From: Helicostylum pulchrum
Lineage: Eukaryota > Mucoromycota > Mucoromycetes > Mucorales > Mucoraceae
Reading direction: 5' to 3'
Length of the DNA: 64,000 bases
Assembly: GCA_025677825.1 (NCBI GenBank)
Contig: JAIXMO010000009.1
Coordinates: forward strand, 372,001-436,000
Shown: positions 13,945-26,122 of the stretch, one piece after another
Layout: every line of letters starts with the position of its first letter
Position numbering within the stretch: the first letter of the stretch is position 1
Position numbers and translations under genes: made by a program
The notes under the pieces: generated by a model
Database searches by the model: none
What the model was told of the DNA's origin: nothing
What the model saw: only the letters and a program-made list of their open reading frames with translations

Positions 13945-14244
13945 TTACAGAAGTTTTTCTGTTTCGTTGATGATCTGTTGTGCGATGCAAGCTCGTACAA
14001 CAGCTCTTGTATCATCCTATATTTCGGAAATAAAGTCAATGCTCTTTTTTTTATTTTTATAAAGTAACTAGTAATCACTCCACCACGCAGAATCTGATCT
14101 CAAAGAAAAAAACAGAGGAAAAAAAAATCCACTTGTAGCACCAAGAAAGATGTTGTCTTAACATACAAGTACAGTAAAAAACTTACTCGGTTCTGGGTTT
14201 AACCATGATCGGGCAAATAAATAAAAATGATTATCAAGCGACAT
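13945..14244 (-). CDS. Tiny three-exon gene, 49 residues, unknown
   Basis: Proposed exons 14187-14244, 14079-14098 and 13945-14016. The start MSLDNHFYLFARSWLNPEP ends at a strong GTAAGT donor and the last exon DDTRAVVRACIAQQIINETEKLL starts after a good acceptor and ends at a stop. The 20-bp middle exon (NQILRGG) is needed to keep frame and uses a weaker GTGATT donor, so the centre is uncertain. The product is a soluble, mostly helical mini-protein without Cys motifs or membrane segment. I do not recognise the family. It lies 314 bp downstream of the PQ-loop transporter stop, same strand. Confidence 0.5.
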
Positions 14245-14557
14245 GTATATTTATAAAACTCTCTCCCCTGCTTTTTTTTAAGCCAAATAACATCAAATTC
14301 AAACGCTTGGTTAGGTAATGGTACATGTAAATAGTATTGGTTTAGATTCCCCAAAAAAAAAAAAAAAAAAAATTGTTCCGTACCTATAATAACTTTAATT
14401 GCCCACGTATTTCATACCTGCCGATCCGACTTATGCCTAATGTAGATCCACATGTCTTTATAAAAGCACTTTTTTTTTGTAATAAACAAGATTATTCCTA
14501 ATTTAAAAAACGCCGATCATCGCACATTTTTTATGTCTAACTCTATTTTTATTGTAG

Positions 14558-14628
14558 TTAATAAGTATCATCTCGAATATGCTTGTAGGCTACGTCCGTG
14601 CGTTTACGGTACATGTAAAATTGGAAAA

Positions 14629-14659
<31 letters not shown>

Positions 14660-15666
14660 TTTGCTAGTTAGTTATTTGTTAACTATACAGAGTATATATA
14701 TATATATTATACTTACGGCGAAATCAAAGAACAAGGTTCCACCACTTCCCAAAATCCAAGGATAGTTAATCAAGAGATAAGTAGGATCAGTTGATTCCAA
14801 AACGATACTCTACGTGATTGAAATTAATGACCTTTATACTACAAACAAATAAAATATTATAAAACCCCTTACCACGCAATAAGTAAAATTACCAACCACA
14901 CTAAATATAAACATAACAAGACTAAGCCCTTCTACACTTTCGTTTCTAAAGTTCTGCATGATTTGGGGTATACGACTACAACAGTAAAGGAGAGCACTTC
15001 CCCAACCAAACAACTGAGGAACCAACTGTAATTGCGACCAATCGATATCTTGACCTGGGTGGAAAAAGAACAAACCAGATCCGCCTAAAAGTGCAATCCA
15101 CATTACAATACTCGAGACAGAAAATAATTGAACAAAAAGTCGGGTATTAGGTTTCTTTTCAACTGTGTTTAGCAATCCTGTTGTTTCACTTGCGATTGGA
15201 TCATAAGAACTTGCTCCTCCACAGTTATCTGTTACTACTTCTTCAATATGATGTTTAACTCCGTGCTTACGGTAGTAAAATACCTGACCCATTAGTATAC
15301 AATCTGCCATAAGGTAATATAATGCAAGTAATAACTATATACATATATATAAAAAAGAGGTGAGTCACTGTGATAAAGTATCTCGTATGTGCGCGTTGTG
15401 TTACCATAGTAAATAACAGATTTTGCAAAATGATACCGAATAAGTTCAAGATATCTCCAAGAATCCATAGTGTAAGAAATGTAACAGATACACCATCTGT
15501 ATTCTGTAACTTGTAATTTTCATAGAATTGTCTAGCAAAAAAAAACATCAAAAACAATTTTACTTGTTTGACATTATAACAATATAACTTACGGTGTAAA
15601 CACAACAATCCAGCAGGCAATACTAAAATAGCCAAATAGTCTAGCGAGCAACTCACTAAGAATCAT
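14558..15666 (-). CDS. PQ-loop vacuolar amino-acid transporter (Ypq/Stm1 type)
   Basis: Five exons: 15593-15666, 15405-15531, 14873-15334, 14717-14809 and 14558-14632, giving 276 residues. PQ-loop proteins of this branch (yeast Ypq1-3, human PQLC2) export cationic amino acids from vacuole or lysosome. Both PQ motifs are present: TPQFYENYKL near residue 25 and IPQIMQNFRNESVEGLS near 185; about seven hydrophobic segments surround a central Ser/Thr-rich loop. The first intron splits the Pro codon of PQ motif 1. The last exon (IFFQFYMYRK) follows a roughly 27-base A tract before its acceptor; without it the protein would stop early. Confidence 0.9.
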
Positions 15667-16016
15667 TTAAAATAGCATGTATTAAAGAAAGAAAAAGAAA
15701 GAAAAAAGGGTTTTTTTAAAAAAATTTCTATTATTATAGTGCTTGTTGAAACTCCACAAACATAACTTAGAACTCCCTTTTTTTTTTCAGGCTTAAATAG
15801 CTCATTTATTTATCTTTCGATAAATTGTGTATCTTTTCTTTTTTCTTTTTGTATAAATGTTTAAATCAAAAAAAAAAAAAAAATTGTGTTTTGGCTCAAA
15901 AGAACAGACTATGGTCTTTACTGAGACTGGGAAAAGAACAGGATGAAAGAGGTCTGTTTTTTTTTTCAAACATAACTGTGTTCCACGGGGCAAGCATTTA
16001 ATAAGGCTAGTTTTCA

Positions 16017-16049
<33 letters not shown>

Positions 16050-16258
16050 GATCGAAAGTAATGATTGTAAAAGGATTTAAGGGATAACCTGATTGATCAG
16101 CGCGTCTAACCGTTTTATAACCCTTTACACATTGTTTTATGAAACCAGCCTTCTTTCAAATGACAGGTGTTTACAATGTACATTTATTTCATATCGCAAA
16201 TAAATTATTTTATTTAAATCCACAAGCAGCAGAAAAAAAAAGATAAATTCAGCCCTAT
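15667..16258. other. Intergenic between PRL phosphatase and PQ-loop gene
   Basis: Upstream of the PQ-loop gene and downstream of the PRL-type gene, both on the minus strand. It contains long T/A homopolymers (15779-15789, 15869-15883, 16019-16048) and no supported gene. Confidence 0.5.
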
Positions 16259-16927
16259 TTAAGAGAAGAACATGCTCCTTAATTTAAAAAAGCGCCCGCC
16301 TGCATTGCGACTTTTATACTTGTCGATAAAACGTACTTGATTTTTATTCAATGCACCTCTCCGATGTTTTCTTATATACGCAATAGCATCCTTTTTTTTT
16401 AAAAAAAAAGACAAATCGAGTTTAGCAAAATATTTATATTACATGCAACATTATTCACTTACCAAAGGATCCATACCGTCTTCAATCAATGATATCGCTA
16501 TTAAAACCTAAACGTAACGAAAAAAGAGTTATTAACGAGAAATACACATTAAAAAAAAAAAAAAAAAAAAAGACTTTACAGGTGCTCTGCCAATACCAGC
16601 AATACAGTGAACTCCAATAGTTGTTTGGTTTTGTCTTGTCTTTTCTACTAGGTTTAACCAACTGTCAATAGCTTCTTTACTTGGTACCCCACCATCTTCA
16701 AATTGAATGTCATCAGAAACTTTGATTCCTGTATCTCTTTCTAATTCCTGCGCATCGTATTCATTATCTAGGCTATTATTTTTAGAAGGTCGATGGCAAA
16801 TTCGTATTAAATCAGAAACGTTTTCTCTCTTGAATACGTCTACATAGCTCGGTAAAGTTGTTCGTGTTGGTGCGTCCAATAGTAAAAACTTTTGATTCGT
16901 ATTAGGTGATTTGATAACTGAGATCAT
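16259..16927 (-). CDS. PRL/PTP4A-type protein tyrosine phosphatase
   Basis: Three exons, 16580-16927, 16463-16507 and 16259-16390, give 174 residues. The active-site loop HCIAGIGRAPV matches the C-x5-R signature with the PRL-specific Ala after Arg; VLIAISLIEDG and YIRKHRRGALNKNQVRFIDKYK continue the family pattern. DAPTRTTLPSYVDVFKRENV at the N-terminus and the DGGVPSKEAIDSWLNLV block (WPD-loop area) fit. Animal PRLs are farnesylated at a C-terminal CAAX box; here the end is basic (GGRFFKLRSMFFS) with no CAAX. Its start is only 104 bp from the stop of APC10, same strand. Confidence 0.93.
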
Positions 16928-17031
16928 GATAGAAACAGAAAGAAAAAAAAAAAAAAAAAAAAGGAGACAAAAACAGAAATACTGGTGACAAAAAAAAAAA
17001 AAAAAAAGTGATCTGTACTACTAAATACATA

Positions 17032-18033
17032 TTATCGTATTCCTTTATTTGTAATTGGTTTTCTTACTATCTTTACTTCAGCTTGTTTCTCTTTTTCGCT
17101 TCGTTGCAAATGCGATCTATTACGTTGTCAGTAACATTATATATTTATCAAATCATTCAAACACTTACGGTAGTATTGAATACACTTTAAGTTGCCGAAT
17201 ATGTGTATCTCGACCATTTGAATGCGTATTCAAGATAGCAACCTGTAATCGAAACACTCGAAATGCATCTCCATCACTGAGAGTGAAGAAATATTTTAAA
17301 TAAATCAAGAATTAAACAAAATCTATACTTACTTTTTAGACGTAATATCTGCATTTAACCAACCCACAAACTCTGGTTCACATTCAACTGTCATAATTTC
17401 CTATAATCTTTATCCATTAGATCAAATTGCTTGACACTTTCTTATATACGTTATTAAACACTTTACATATAGATCACGAGTGGTTGTGCCACCACGTATA
17501 GCAATGGTTTTGGGTGTATAACTTTCGTCTTGGAAATAATCTATAAACAATGAAACTTGTCGAATAAACGTAGCTTGATGAAAAGTTAAATCCACCGTAT
17601 GATTCTTATTGGGATTAGGGCAATCAGATTGCCAGTACGTTAAAGCATTGTTATCGCGTAACTTGTCTGGTCCCCAATCAGGTCGAAAGGAAGAAACACT
17701 CCAAATAGCTTCATGGGCTCCAATTTCGCGACCTCCTACCTCAATTTGTTCTCGACTTGGATCCATGTCTTGATACATTTGAATAGCGTTATTTTCTATT
17801 TGTGCATCGTCTACTTTCGAACCATCACCCTCATCGCCCTCTTCTTCCTCTTCTTCTTCTTCCTCTTCTGCTTCTTCTAAGGAATGTGTTTCGCTTTCTC
17901 CAAACCCAGATACTGGTGGTTGAAACATTTCGAGTTCGTCTTCTTCTTCTTCCTCATCTTCTAAAAAACGTTCTTCTTCTCCTAAATAAGGCGGAGAAGA
18001 AGATATATCATTACGATCTAGTGTGTCATCCAT
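17032..18033 (-). CDS. DOC1: Anaphase-promoting complex subunit 10 (DOC1)
   Basis: Substrate-recognition subunit of the APC/C ubiquitin ligase. Exons 17467-18033, 17333-17400, 17169-17276 and 17032-17116 give 275 residues. A long acidic N-terminal extension (about 95 residues, runs of Glu) precedes the Doc domain: [62 protein letters not shown], then [19 protein letters not shown]. The last residues are Ile-Arg, the IR tail that docks APC10 onto a TPR subunit; that this falls exactly before the stop strongly supports the four-exon model. Confidence 0.95.
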
Positions 18034-18568
18034 TAAAGGTAAGGAAGAAAGTTTTTTGGGGGAAATATTAGGACGTGAATTATTTTAACTCGGGCTTCCC
18101 GAGTGTACGTAGGGTAACGCGGAATCGGACATGTTCCCCGTGATCTCAAAAGTCATTTAGCCAATAAACGACAGGCATCAAAGAACCAAGAGTTATTTAC
18201 ACAAAAAATGCCGCGAATTTGCTTTTTGTCTCATTCTAATTCACGTATTTTTTTTCTATCTAAATCTACGGAGGCCCGGTTATTCCTATATTTTCGTTAT
18301 ATCATTAACTCAATAGAAAATACGTCTCTTTTCAGACAGAATTTTTTCCTTCCAAAATTTGCTATCTTTGTTTCCTTGTCCTACTCTTACCGGGAAATTC
18401 ATCAGCAAATATCCTCCACGAGTGTTGTTCAGAAAGGTTTGATGAACAATAAACGTGTCTCTAATTGTTTATAAAAGTTCCTAAAAAAAAAAAAAAAAAA
18501 AAAGTTTATCGCACGTTAAAGAAAGGAAACAAGAACCCACAAGCTTTGAATAAAGGAGCAAGGAATAG
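18034..18568. other. APC10 upstream region
   Basis: Promoter side of APC10. A 6-bp inverted repeat with a 3-base spacer, CTCGGGCTTCCCGAG, lies at about 18089-18103, 55-70 bp upstream of the start; it could be a regulator site but nothing proves it. The plus ORF at 18208-18474 has no motif. Confidence 0.4.
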
Positions 18569-19133
18569 ATGCACTTGAATCTAATATTTCCCACGGCCAA
18601 AACGTCAAATGTTGAATCTTATAGCTATCATCTACATTATATGTATGAAGATTATGCTCGGTTTTATAATATGAATTCTGCCAAGATTCGTATGAAGAAT
18701 TTTATATCTAAACAGAAAGCTTTGGACGAATCAGTAAACATAAGAAGGAAATTACAAAGAAGAATTAAAGACAAAGAAAATGGAAGAAGAATCAAAGACA
18801 AAGAAAATGGAAGAAGAAGTCAGGCGGAGGTGACTCTACATTTAGTGGGAAGAAAATGTAATAAGGCATTTACTTATAGTCTGATTAAATATTTAAAAGT
18901 ATTAAACTTTTTTTTTTTTATTGTAGGAGTAAGAGACACAAGAGAACTTTTATAGAAAACGATAAACAAAGAATGCCTCTTGTTGTTCTCGGAGACGGGA
19001 TGGTTAACAAAAATTGCGTTAAGTTCAAGGGAAGATGGTCGGGGTGGTTGGCACCATACATAAACATTTGAAGCTTAGAGAATCTAGAGGCGAGCTGTTA
19101 TTGCTGACAGTAAACGAGTACTTGACTTCACAG
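18569..19133 (+). pseudogene. Fanzor/TnpB-like nuclease relic, group A, middle part
   Basis: Degenerate coding DNA in several frames. FPTAKTSNVESYSYHLHYM, NSAKIRMKNFISKQKALDE and, after a possible intron and frame change, MPLVVLGDGMVNKNCVKFKG and GELLLLTVNEYLTSQ follow the order seen in Mucorales TnpB/Fanzor-like proteins: helical segment, RuvC-II region, then the strand before the zinc ribbon. A frame change lies after KFKGRWS. The first RuvC Asp region and the C-terminal zinc ribbon are absent, so it cannot be functional. It also has an 18-bp internal duplication (RIKDKENGR twice). Family assignment is from remembered family patterns, not a search. Confidence 0.65.
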
Positions 19134-20288
19134 GTAAGAGTACAAAGTTTACATTTAATGAATTAAATAAGTTGACGATTGTATAAGGTGCATCTGGATT
19201 GGAATCAGGCAAAACTTTAAATTTAAACGGGTTCATTTTTCAAAACTTTTCACGTCATTTTTTTTTTTTACTTTCAAATATAATCATCAGTTTGTTAATA
19301 AATTTCCAAGTTTAATGAAAAATAAAAGCAAAATTAAGCAGGTGCTTGGAAAAAATGTCACAGTTGGCTACATACCATATATCATTTTTTAAAAGTAGGA
19401 CCTTGGAACCACGAAATTATTCGTATCGGTAAGACGATTCCATCTCTTTCTCTCTCTCTCTCTCATAAAAAAAACAATGTAATAATAAATTTCTTCTTTT
19501 AGGTTCAATAAAATTATGGAATCTTCGATAACCAATTGCAATACATGATTACTCCAAATGATTAGTTACTTTAAGCAATTTTCCTTTGTATCCCAATTTA
19601 AAGGGCTCCAAGAAAAATTGCGGCCTACCTATTCAAATTTCAACAAGACTCTTCTTGTATTCAGTTTTTTTGCAAATATAGTAGGTCAAGATATTAGTGT
19701 AAGTGAAGGCGAATCGCAATATTTAGACGCAAGAGAACCAATGACTTTAGCTAAATTTTAAAATAAACATGTATAAACAATACACTTTTTCGTTATGATT
19801 TGCATAATTGTAAAAGATAAGAGGAAAATTCTGTTTTTTTTTGTACTACATGGTACCGTTACATTGGGCTTCAAACAAAATTAATTCCCGAGGTATAAAC
19901 TGATAAAACTCAGGTCAACCCCCCAGAAAACGAGTAAGTTCGCATTAAAATAATCTGATCATCATTTTGAGCTTTCCCTGTCTCCCCCCCCCCCCCCCTT
20001 GACTACAGCTATTTGAGTATAAAATAAAATAAAGTAAGACATAGCACGATTAAAAATGTTTGACTTTTTTATATTATGTTTCAATGGTATCGTAATTCTT
20101 TGGCGGAGAGATATCTTTAATATATAGCTACTTACATAATGGAAGTTTAATATACAAGCAGCCGTTTTTTTTTTAAAAAAAAAGGAACCTTCCAGCAATT
20201 GCATGAAAAAATAAAATAAAGGAAGAGTAAAGAAACTTGTTTATCGATATTCTGGCAAGTACCACAAGATTGACGGAGTTGAAAAATA
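19134..20288. other. Gene-free upstream region of HSP104
   Basis: AT-rich DNA after the Fanzor relic. It holds a short CT-repeat (about 19442-19464), a 15-base C run at 19984-19998 and a T(9)A(9)-type palindrome at about 20164-20183. The ORF at 19558-19761 has no recognisable motif. Confidence 0.5.
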
Positions 20289-20301
20289 TTCGTGAATCTT
20301 C
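20289..20301 (+). promoter_or_regulatory. Heat shock element of HSP104
   Basis: TTCGTGAATCTTC is a perfect three-unit heat shock element (TTCnnGAAnnTTC), about 55 bp upstream of the TATA box and 137 bp upstream of the start codon. Binding by heat shock factor is inferred from the motif and from the gene being HSP104. Confidence 0.8.
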
Positions 20302-20354
20302 TATACATTTCCAGTAAAGGAGCTTTATTTTTTCAAACACAGAACCACATACAA

Positions 20355-20360
20355 TATAAA
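20355..20360 (+). promoter_or_regulatory. TATA box of HSP104
   Basis: TATAAA 78 bp upstream of the start codon, downstream of the heat shock element, followed by a CT/T-rich leader. Confidence 0.6.
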
Positions 20361-20437
20361 TAAACCACTTCTTGTTCTCTTTTTTTAAACCATTTTTTTT
20401 TCAATTATTATTATTACTATTAATTAAAACTATTACT

Positions 20438-23113
20438 ATGAGTGGAATGAATTTTACTGATAAAGTCGAAAAAGCCTTAGCAAGTGCCCAAGCTCTTGCG
20501 CGCGAATTTGGTAACTCCCAAATCCATCCCGCACATGTCGCCTGTGCATTATTTGATGAAACAGAAGGTCCCCCACTTTTCAAGTCCATTGTCGAAAAGG
20601 CTGGTGCTGAAGCATCGTCTGTTGAACGCGGATACAAGAAGATGATGGTACAACTCCCTTCACAAGATCCTGCTCCTACTGATATCTCGATTGGTTCTCA
20701 AACTGCTAAGTTATTACGTGCTGCTGAAAAACACATGAAAGATCAAAAGGATTCATTTATCTCAATTGATCATATTATTTTGGCTTTAGCTGACGAAGAT
20801 GCTACCTTTAAACCCATGAAGGACGCAGGTGTTACTAAAAAGTCATTAGAATCTGCTGTTACTCAAGTCCGTGGTAATCGTCGTGTTGACTCCAAGAATG
20901 CTGAAGAAGTTTATGAAGCCCTTTCCAAGTACGCTATTGATCTTACCCAAATGGCACAAAGTGGTAAACTCGATCCCGTCATTGGTCGTGATGACGAGAT
21001 CCGAAGAGTGATTCGAGTCTTGGCTAGACGTACCAAGAATAACCCTGTTCTGATCGGTGAGCCAGGTGTAGGTAAAACTGCTATTGCAGAAGGTTTAGCA
21101 CGTCGTATTATTGAACGCGATGTTCCACAATCTTTACAATGCAAGTTATTTTCATTGGATATGGGTGCTTTAATTGCGGGCGCTAAATACCGTGGTGAAT
21201 TTGAAGAACGTCTCAAGGCAGTCCTGAAAGAAGTCAAGGATTCAGAAGAAGGAATCATTTTATTTATTGATGAAATCCATACCGTACTTGGTGCTGGTAA
21301 AAGTGAGGGTTCGATGGATGCCGCTAATTTATTGAAACCCATGTTGGCTCGTGGTGAATTACGTTGTATTGGAGCAACTACCCTTACAGAATACCGTGAA
21401 ATAGAAAAGGATCCTGCATTTGAACGTCGTTTCCAAAAGGTAGATGTAGGTGAACCTTCAGTTGCTGCTACCATCTCTATTCTTCGTGGTCTCAAGGAGC
21501 GTTATGAAAACTTCCATGGTGTCAAGATTACTGATTCTGCTCTCGTACAAGCTGCTCAACTCTCTGATCGTTATATCACAACTCGTTTCTTACCCGATAA
21601 GGCAATTGATCTGATTGATGAAGCCGCTGCCAACACTCGTGTTCAACTTGACTCTAAGCCTGAAGAAATCGATGTGCTTGAACGTAGAAGATTCCAACTT
21701 GAAATTGAAGTCAAGGCATTAAACAAGGAAAAGAACAATAAAGAATCCAATGAGCGTTTGAATGATGTCAATGCCGAAATTGCAAAGATCGATGAAGAAT
21801 TAAAGCCTTTGAAACTCAAGTATGAATTAACCAAAGGGCGTCTTGATGAAATTCGTGACATGAAACAAAAGTTAGATGATCTCAAGGCCAAGGCAACTGA
21901 AGCTAAAAACAGATATGATTTAGATACAGCCGCTGACATTGAATACTATGCCATTCCCGATGTTGAACAACGTATTGCAGAGCTTCAAGCCGAGAAACTT
22001 CGTAAAGTCAATGAAGAATTAGCAAACGATCATGGCGCAGAAAACCATATTTTATCTGAAGTTGTTCGCCCTGAACAAATTATGGAAGTTGTCTCTCGCT
22101 GGACTGGTATCCCTGTACAAAACTTGGCAAAATCCGATCGTGAAAAGTTATTGAACATGGAAGCTGAAATTACAAAGCATGTTGTTGGTCAAGAAGCTGC
22201 TGTCAGGTCTGTTTGTAATGCCATTCGTCTTTCAAAAGCAGGTCTTCAAGATCCTCGTAAACCACTGGCTTCCTTTATGTTTTTGGGTCCTACTGGTGTT
22301 GGTAAAACTTTACTCTGTAAGACTTTGGCTGAATTCTTGTTTAATGATGAAAAGGCCATGATTCGTATTGATATGAGTGAGTTAATGGAACAACATAGTG
22401 TTGCTAAATTAATTGGTGCTCCTCCTGGTTATGTTGGACATGAAGATGGTGGTCTCTTTGAAGCTATTCGCCGTAAACCTTATTCTGTTGTCTTGCTCGA
22501 TGAATTAGAAAAGGCTCATAAGGATGTTGCTAATGTTCTTTTACAGGTACTCGATGAAGGTTTCATCCATGATTCCAAGGGTCGCAAGATTGACTTCCGT
22601 AACACAATTATAGTCATGACCTCTAACTTGGGTGCTGGCCTCTTGGTAGATAAAGTCAAGGGTGATATGATCATGTTAAAAGAACGTATTTTGGAAGTTG
22701 TTCGTCAACATTTCAGTCCCGAATTCACAAATCGTATTGATGAACTTGTTATCTTTAATCGTCTTACTCAAAACAACATTACCAATATCGTCGATGTTCG
22801 CTTACAAGAAATTCAACAACGTCTTTCAGATCGTCGTATTACTTTACAAGTATCTGCTGCTGCAAAGGAATGGCTTGGTGTACATGGTTATGAGCCTATC
22901 TTTGGTGCTCGTCCCTTGAACCGTCTCATCCAACAACGTGTATTGAACCAATTGGCTAGACTTATTATTGATGGTGGTGTTCGTAACGGAGAGATTGCAC
23001 ATGTTGGTCTTTCTGGTGATGGAGAAATTGAAGTCATTCGTAACCATGAAAGTGAAGCTGGCTATGTTACTGAAGAACCCATGGATGAAGATGAAGATCT
23101 TGATATGGATTAA
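20438..23113 (+). CDS. HSP104: HSP104/ClpB disaggregase
   Basis: Hexameric AAA+ chaperone that pulls proteins out of aggregates with Hsp70. Intronless, 891 residues. Order: Clp N-domain ([21 protein letters not shown]), NBD1 with Walker [11 protein letters not shown], Walker [14 protein letters not shown] and arginine finger FERRFQKV, coiled-coil middle domain about residues 405-530, NBD2 with Walker [11 protein letters not shown], pore loop [11 protein letters not shown] and Walker [12 protein letters not shown], and an acidic end ([13 protein letters not shown]), as in cytosolic fungal Hsp104. The upstream in-frame ATG at 20372 would add 22 mostly hydrophobic residues coded by T-rich leader; I prefer the MSGMNFTDK start. 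Intronless structure fits heat induction. Confidence 0.97.
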   Translation: MSGMNFTDKVEKALASAQALAREFGNSQIHPAHVACALFDETEGPPLFKSIVEKAGAEASSVERGYKKMMVQLPSQDPAPTDISIGSQTAKLLRAAEKHMKDQKDSFISIDHIILALADEDATFKPMKDAGVTKKSLESAVTQVRGNRRVDSKNAEEVYEALSKYAIDLTQMAQSGKLDPVIGRDDEIRRVIRVLARRTKNNPVLIGEPGVGKTAIAEGLARRIIERDVPQSLQCKLFSLDMGALIAGAKYRGEFEERLKAVLKEVKDSEEGIILFIDEIHTVLGAGKSEGSMDAANLLKPMLARGELRCIGATTLTEYREIEKDPAFERRFQKVDVGEPSVAATISILRGLKERYENFHGVKITDSALVQAAQLSDRYITTRFLPDKAIDLIDEAAANTRVQLDSKPEEIDVLERRRFQLEIEVKALNKEKNNKESNERLNDVNAEIAKIDEELKPLKLKYELTKGRLDEIRDMKQKLDDLKAKATEAKNRYDLDTAADIEYYAIPDVEQRIAELQAEKLRKVNEELANDHGAENHILSEVVRPEQIMEVVSRWTGIPVQNLAKSDREKLLNMEAEITKHVVGQEAAVRSVCNAIRLSKAGLQDPRKPLASFMFLGPTGVGKTLLCKTLAEFLFNDEKAMIRIDMSELMEQHSVAKLIGAPPGYVGHEDGGLFEAIRRKPYSVVLLDELEKAHKDVANVLLQVLDEGFIHDSKGRKIDFRNTIIVMTSNLGAGLLVDKVKGDMIMLKERILEVVRQHFSPEFTNRIDELVIFNRLTQNNITNIVDVRLQEIQQRLSDRRITLQVSAAAKEWLGVHGYEPIFGARPLNRLIQQRVLNQLARLIIDGGVRNGEIAHVGLSGDGEIEVIRNHESEAGYVTEEPMDEDEDLDMD

Positions 23114-25095
23114 AAAAAAATACTTTGTAAATAATCATTTTGTAAAAAGAAAATAAATAAAATATCCTTTTTATTCTTGCATAAATAAAAACATCAGCAT
23201 ATCTTCTTTTTTTTATATTACTTTTTTTTGATATCTTAATGAATGCTGACATGAGAGGTATATTTACATTTATTTTAATAAACCTCTACACGGCACGGGT
23301 GTACATGTATTGAATAATTATTAGTACAGCTGTTAAATGCTTTGACAAGTATTCTTAAACTATTTACTTTGCATTACTGGTACAATAGCGGCTCTATCTA
23401 AGGGTGTAAGGAATCCACCCTTAAATCGAACCTGGTCACCTCTAAATAGAGCCTCTACTGTACTGTATTATTTTATATTTTCAAGTGCATGTAGCCTATA
23501 AATCGTGTTGTATTTGATTTATATATTCTTCTAAATGATCATTCCTGCCTATTACATATAAAGGAAAAAACGCTTATATCCTTATATAATACATCATCGG
23601 ACTCGACGCTCAATTTTATACTTACTTTATTTAATCGTTTGATAACATATGGTTATTATTTCTTCAAAAGACAATAATGGATAAAGTCAGTGCAATTTTT
23701 TTTTTTTTTTGCTCTAAATATCACAGGTGTAATACCATATGTCCAAATTTGGATAACTTTCTAGTCTTTCATGTGAATAAAATATCGTTCAGACGTGTTT
23801 TTTTTATTGACAAGCACGAGGTATAAAAGAAGTATGATAAGATTGTACCTCTAGTTTATATCAACTGAAGCCTATCAACTTCAACTTGACAATATTGGTT
23901 ATTATATATTATTTTATTTTATTTTATTTTAGAACAAAAGCAATTTCTTCTCTTTTTTTTTAAGATATACTTACGAAAAAGGCAATGTGTACATATTCGC
24001 TCGAAATGATTAAAGTAAACAAACAGAAAGATTTATTACTGATAACATATGTCTGTTTATTTTAACTGAAAGATCTAGGCTACTGTGTTTATTAGGGGTA
24101 TAGATAATGTATTTCGGGTACAAAATATAATCTTCGTTCACACATAAAATTAAGTAAATATACATAGTAACACTGAGCATACGTTTCTTTTCTTTTGCTG
24201 TTCAAAATCACAACCTCGATCGATTATAATAACGTGCACTGTAACGCGGTTTTTTTTTTACCTCCTATAGTTCACTCCAAAAATATTAGTAATATGCGTA
24301 TACTTGACTTGATTTAATAAAAAAATTGAGTACGTGACAAATGTTTGGTCAGAAGGTGTGAGAAGGGGGGAGGGGAGATTTCGTGTGGGAAATTTATAAC
24401 ACCCCTTGGCAGCAATTATTATTTAATTATCTGTCATGCAAATAACATGAACATATGAAAAATTACGTAACTCGAGATATGTCGTAAATTTAATCAACAA
24501 TAATCGATATAAACAAAATTCTGTGAAAGAGAAAAAATCGCCCGAAACTTTACAAATAGTATATAGAAAATAACGAATGTGTATCTCAAAGCTTTCAGTA
24601 TTAATATATCCTGTATTTGACTTAATGCTTTAATAATGCTACGTTGGGGGAGAGGGCTTTTTTTTTCTGGAAGTGTAAAAACCTTAATCTATGCCAACAT
24701 ATTCTAAGCTCTCAAGGTTTGTTTCTTAAATAATAAAAGAAGAAGCCGTACACCTTTTCCTTTTAGCTCTCTCTACAAAAAACCTTTGGATTATATACAA
24801 CAGTAATTTTTCGTATAGAAATACTGATTCTATTTAACAGATACGATAGTTTAGAAACTGTGTTTACATCATTCTAACCTCAGCTTATTTGTACAAAAAA
24901 AAAGGAAAAGGAAAATTACATTTGGGGTGGGAAAAATGGGATTTTACAGATAAACATCTGGTGGAGAGGGCTGATGACCTTTTAATATTATCCTTTTGTA
25001 TATTCCAAAATTAGATCGACATGGAAAAACAAGTCAGATGAACAAAGTTGTTTTCAGTTATCTCGACATTTGTGATCAACTATCAGGTGCATATC

Positions 25096-25126
<31 letters not shown>

Positions 25127-25948
25127 TCCGTAAAAGGGATACAACTGATATCTAACAAAAAACCAAATTTGTGTACAATGTTGCACATATAAAATGGTAG
25201 GGGCTTTCCTTTCTCGGGATCCATAAAAAGAAGAGCTCATTATAAGTCTAGAGATAGAAGAAGGGTCGATTTTCTATTTATATTTCTATGTGATATTTTG
25301 TTATCACCATATTATTTAAAAGTTTATTATAAGCAATGCTCCCAAGTGTAGTTAGATTGATCTTATCACACATTGAAAATAAATAGTTTTCGATGATGAG
25401 CTAATTTCATAAAGTTGCAAGTATTCTATTTTATTGATTGCGTAATTTAATCTTTTTTACTACTTTGTTTACATGAAAATGAGGTGATAAATACGCGCAT
25501 TGTCTTGTTTGTATAAACTTTATGCATAAAAAAATTTGGACGAAAAAAGGGGAAGAGATGGGACTCATCTCGCAAAAATCTTTTATACCTACAATCGATC
25601 ATTTAAAAAATAAATAGTTACAAGCATAACTAGAATAATATTCATTAAAAAAATTGAAGTATAGAGAAGCAAAAGCCTCCGAGAAAAACAATCTGTAATT
25701 GAAGATTTATCACTTACAAGTATTCGTTTACACAAGTCTTGTCTACAACGGGCCGACTTCGTGCGTCTATTTTTTTTTTATTTGGGGAGAAGTCTCAAAC
25801 ACTCATACCACTGTTTCGATTGAATACCTTGTCTTTATGTATTCCATTCATATTTGTACCTGTAGCTATCAGGCTTCTATATACTGAAAATAAAATATTA
25901 ACGCTACTGTTATGAACTCTTTGAATATTCCAACTTTTTTTTTTTTAC
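23114..25948. other. 2.8 kb gene-free region
   Basis: Very AT-rich DNA downstream of HSP104 with long homopolymers (A run at about 25097-25124). I found no ORF with motifs and no convincing exon pair. Confidence 0.5.
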
Positions 25949-26122
25949 TTATTTTGCCGTAGTTAAAAATAGATTCGCTCTAATAAAATAAACTTATTTG
26001 AAAATTGTAAGTTTTTTTTTTAACTTAAAAAAGTACTTACGCCATTAATAGCTTCTTTTCCTCAATAGCAAAAAGGTCCTCCTTATTGAATAGTTGTCGA
26101 TTTATCATTGAGGTTTCAATCG
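25949..26122 (-). pseudogene. Possible orphan 3' exons of an unknown gene
   Basis: An 82-bp open stretch (26041-26122) flanked by a TTTAG acceptor and a perfect GTAAGT donor reads IETSMINRQLFNKEDLFAI and EEKKLLMA; joining to 25949-25979 gives ANLFLTTAK and a stop. No upstream exon is recognisable: copy 1 of a duplicated unknown ORF lies there instead. It may be the surviving 3' end of a gene broken by an insertion, or chance. Confidence 0.3.

Noticed and set aside
19558..19761. 67-codon ORF downstream of the group A relic
   Set aside because: No motif, no splice or promoter support.
23930..23990. Exon-like stretch with CTHC ahead of a GTAAGT donor (minus)
   Set aside because: Two frames are equally open and no partner exon was found.
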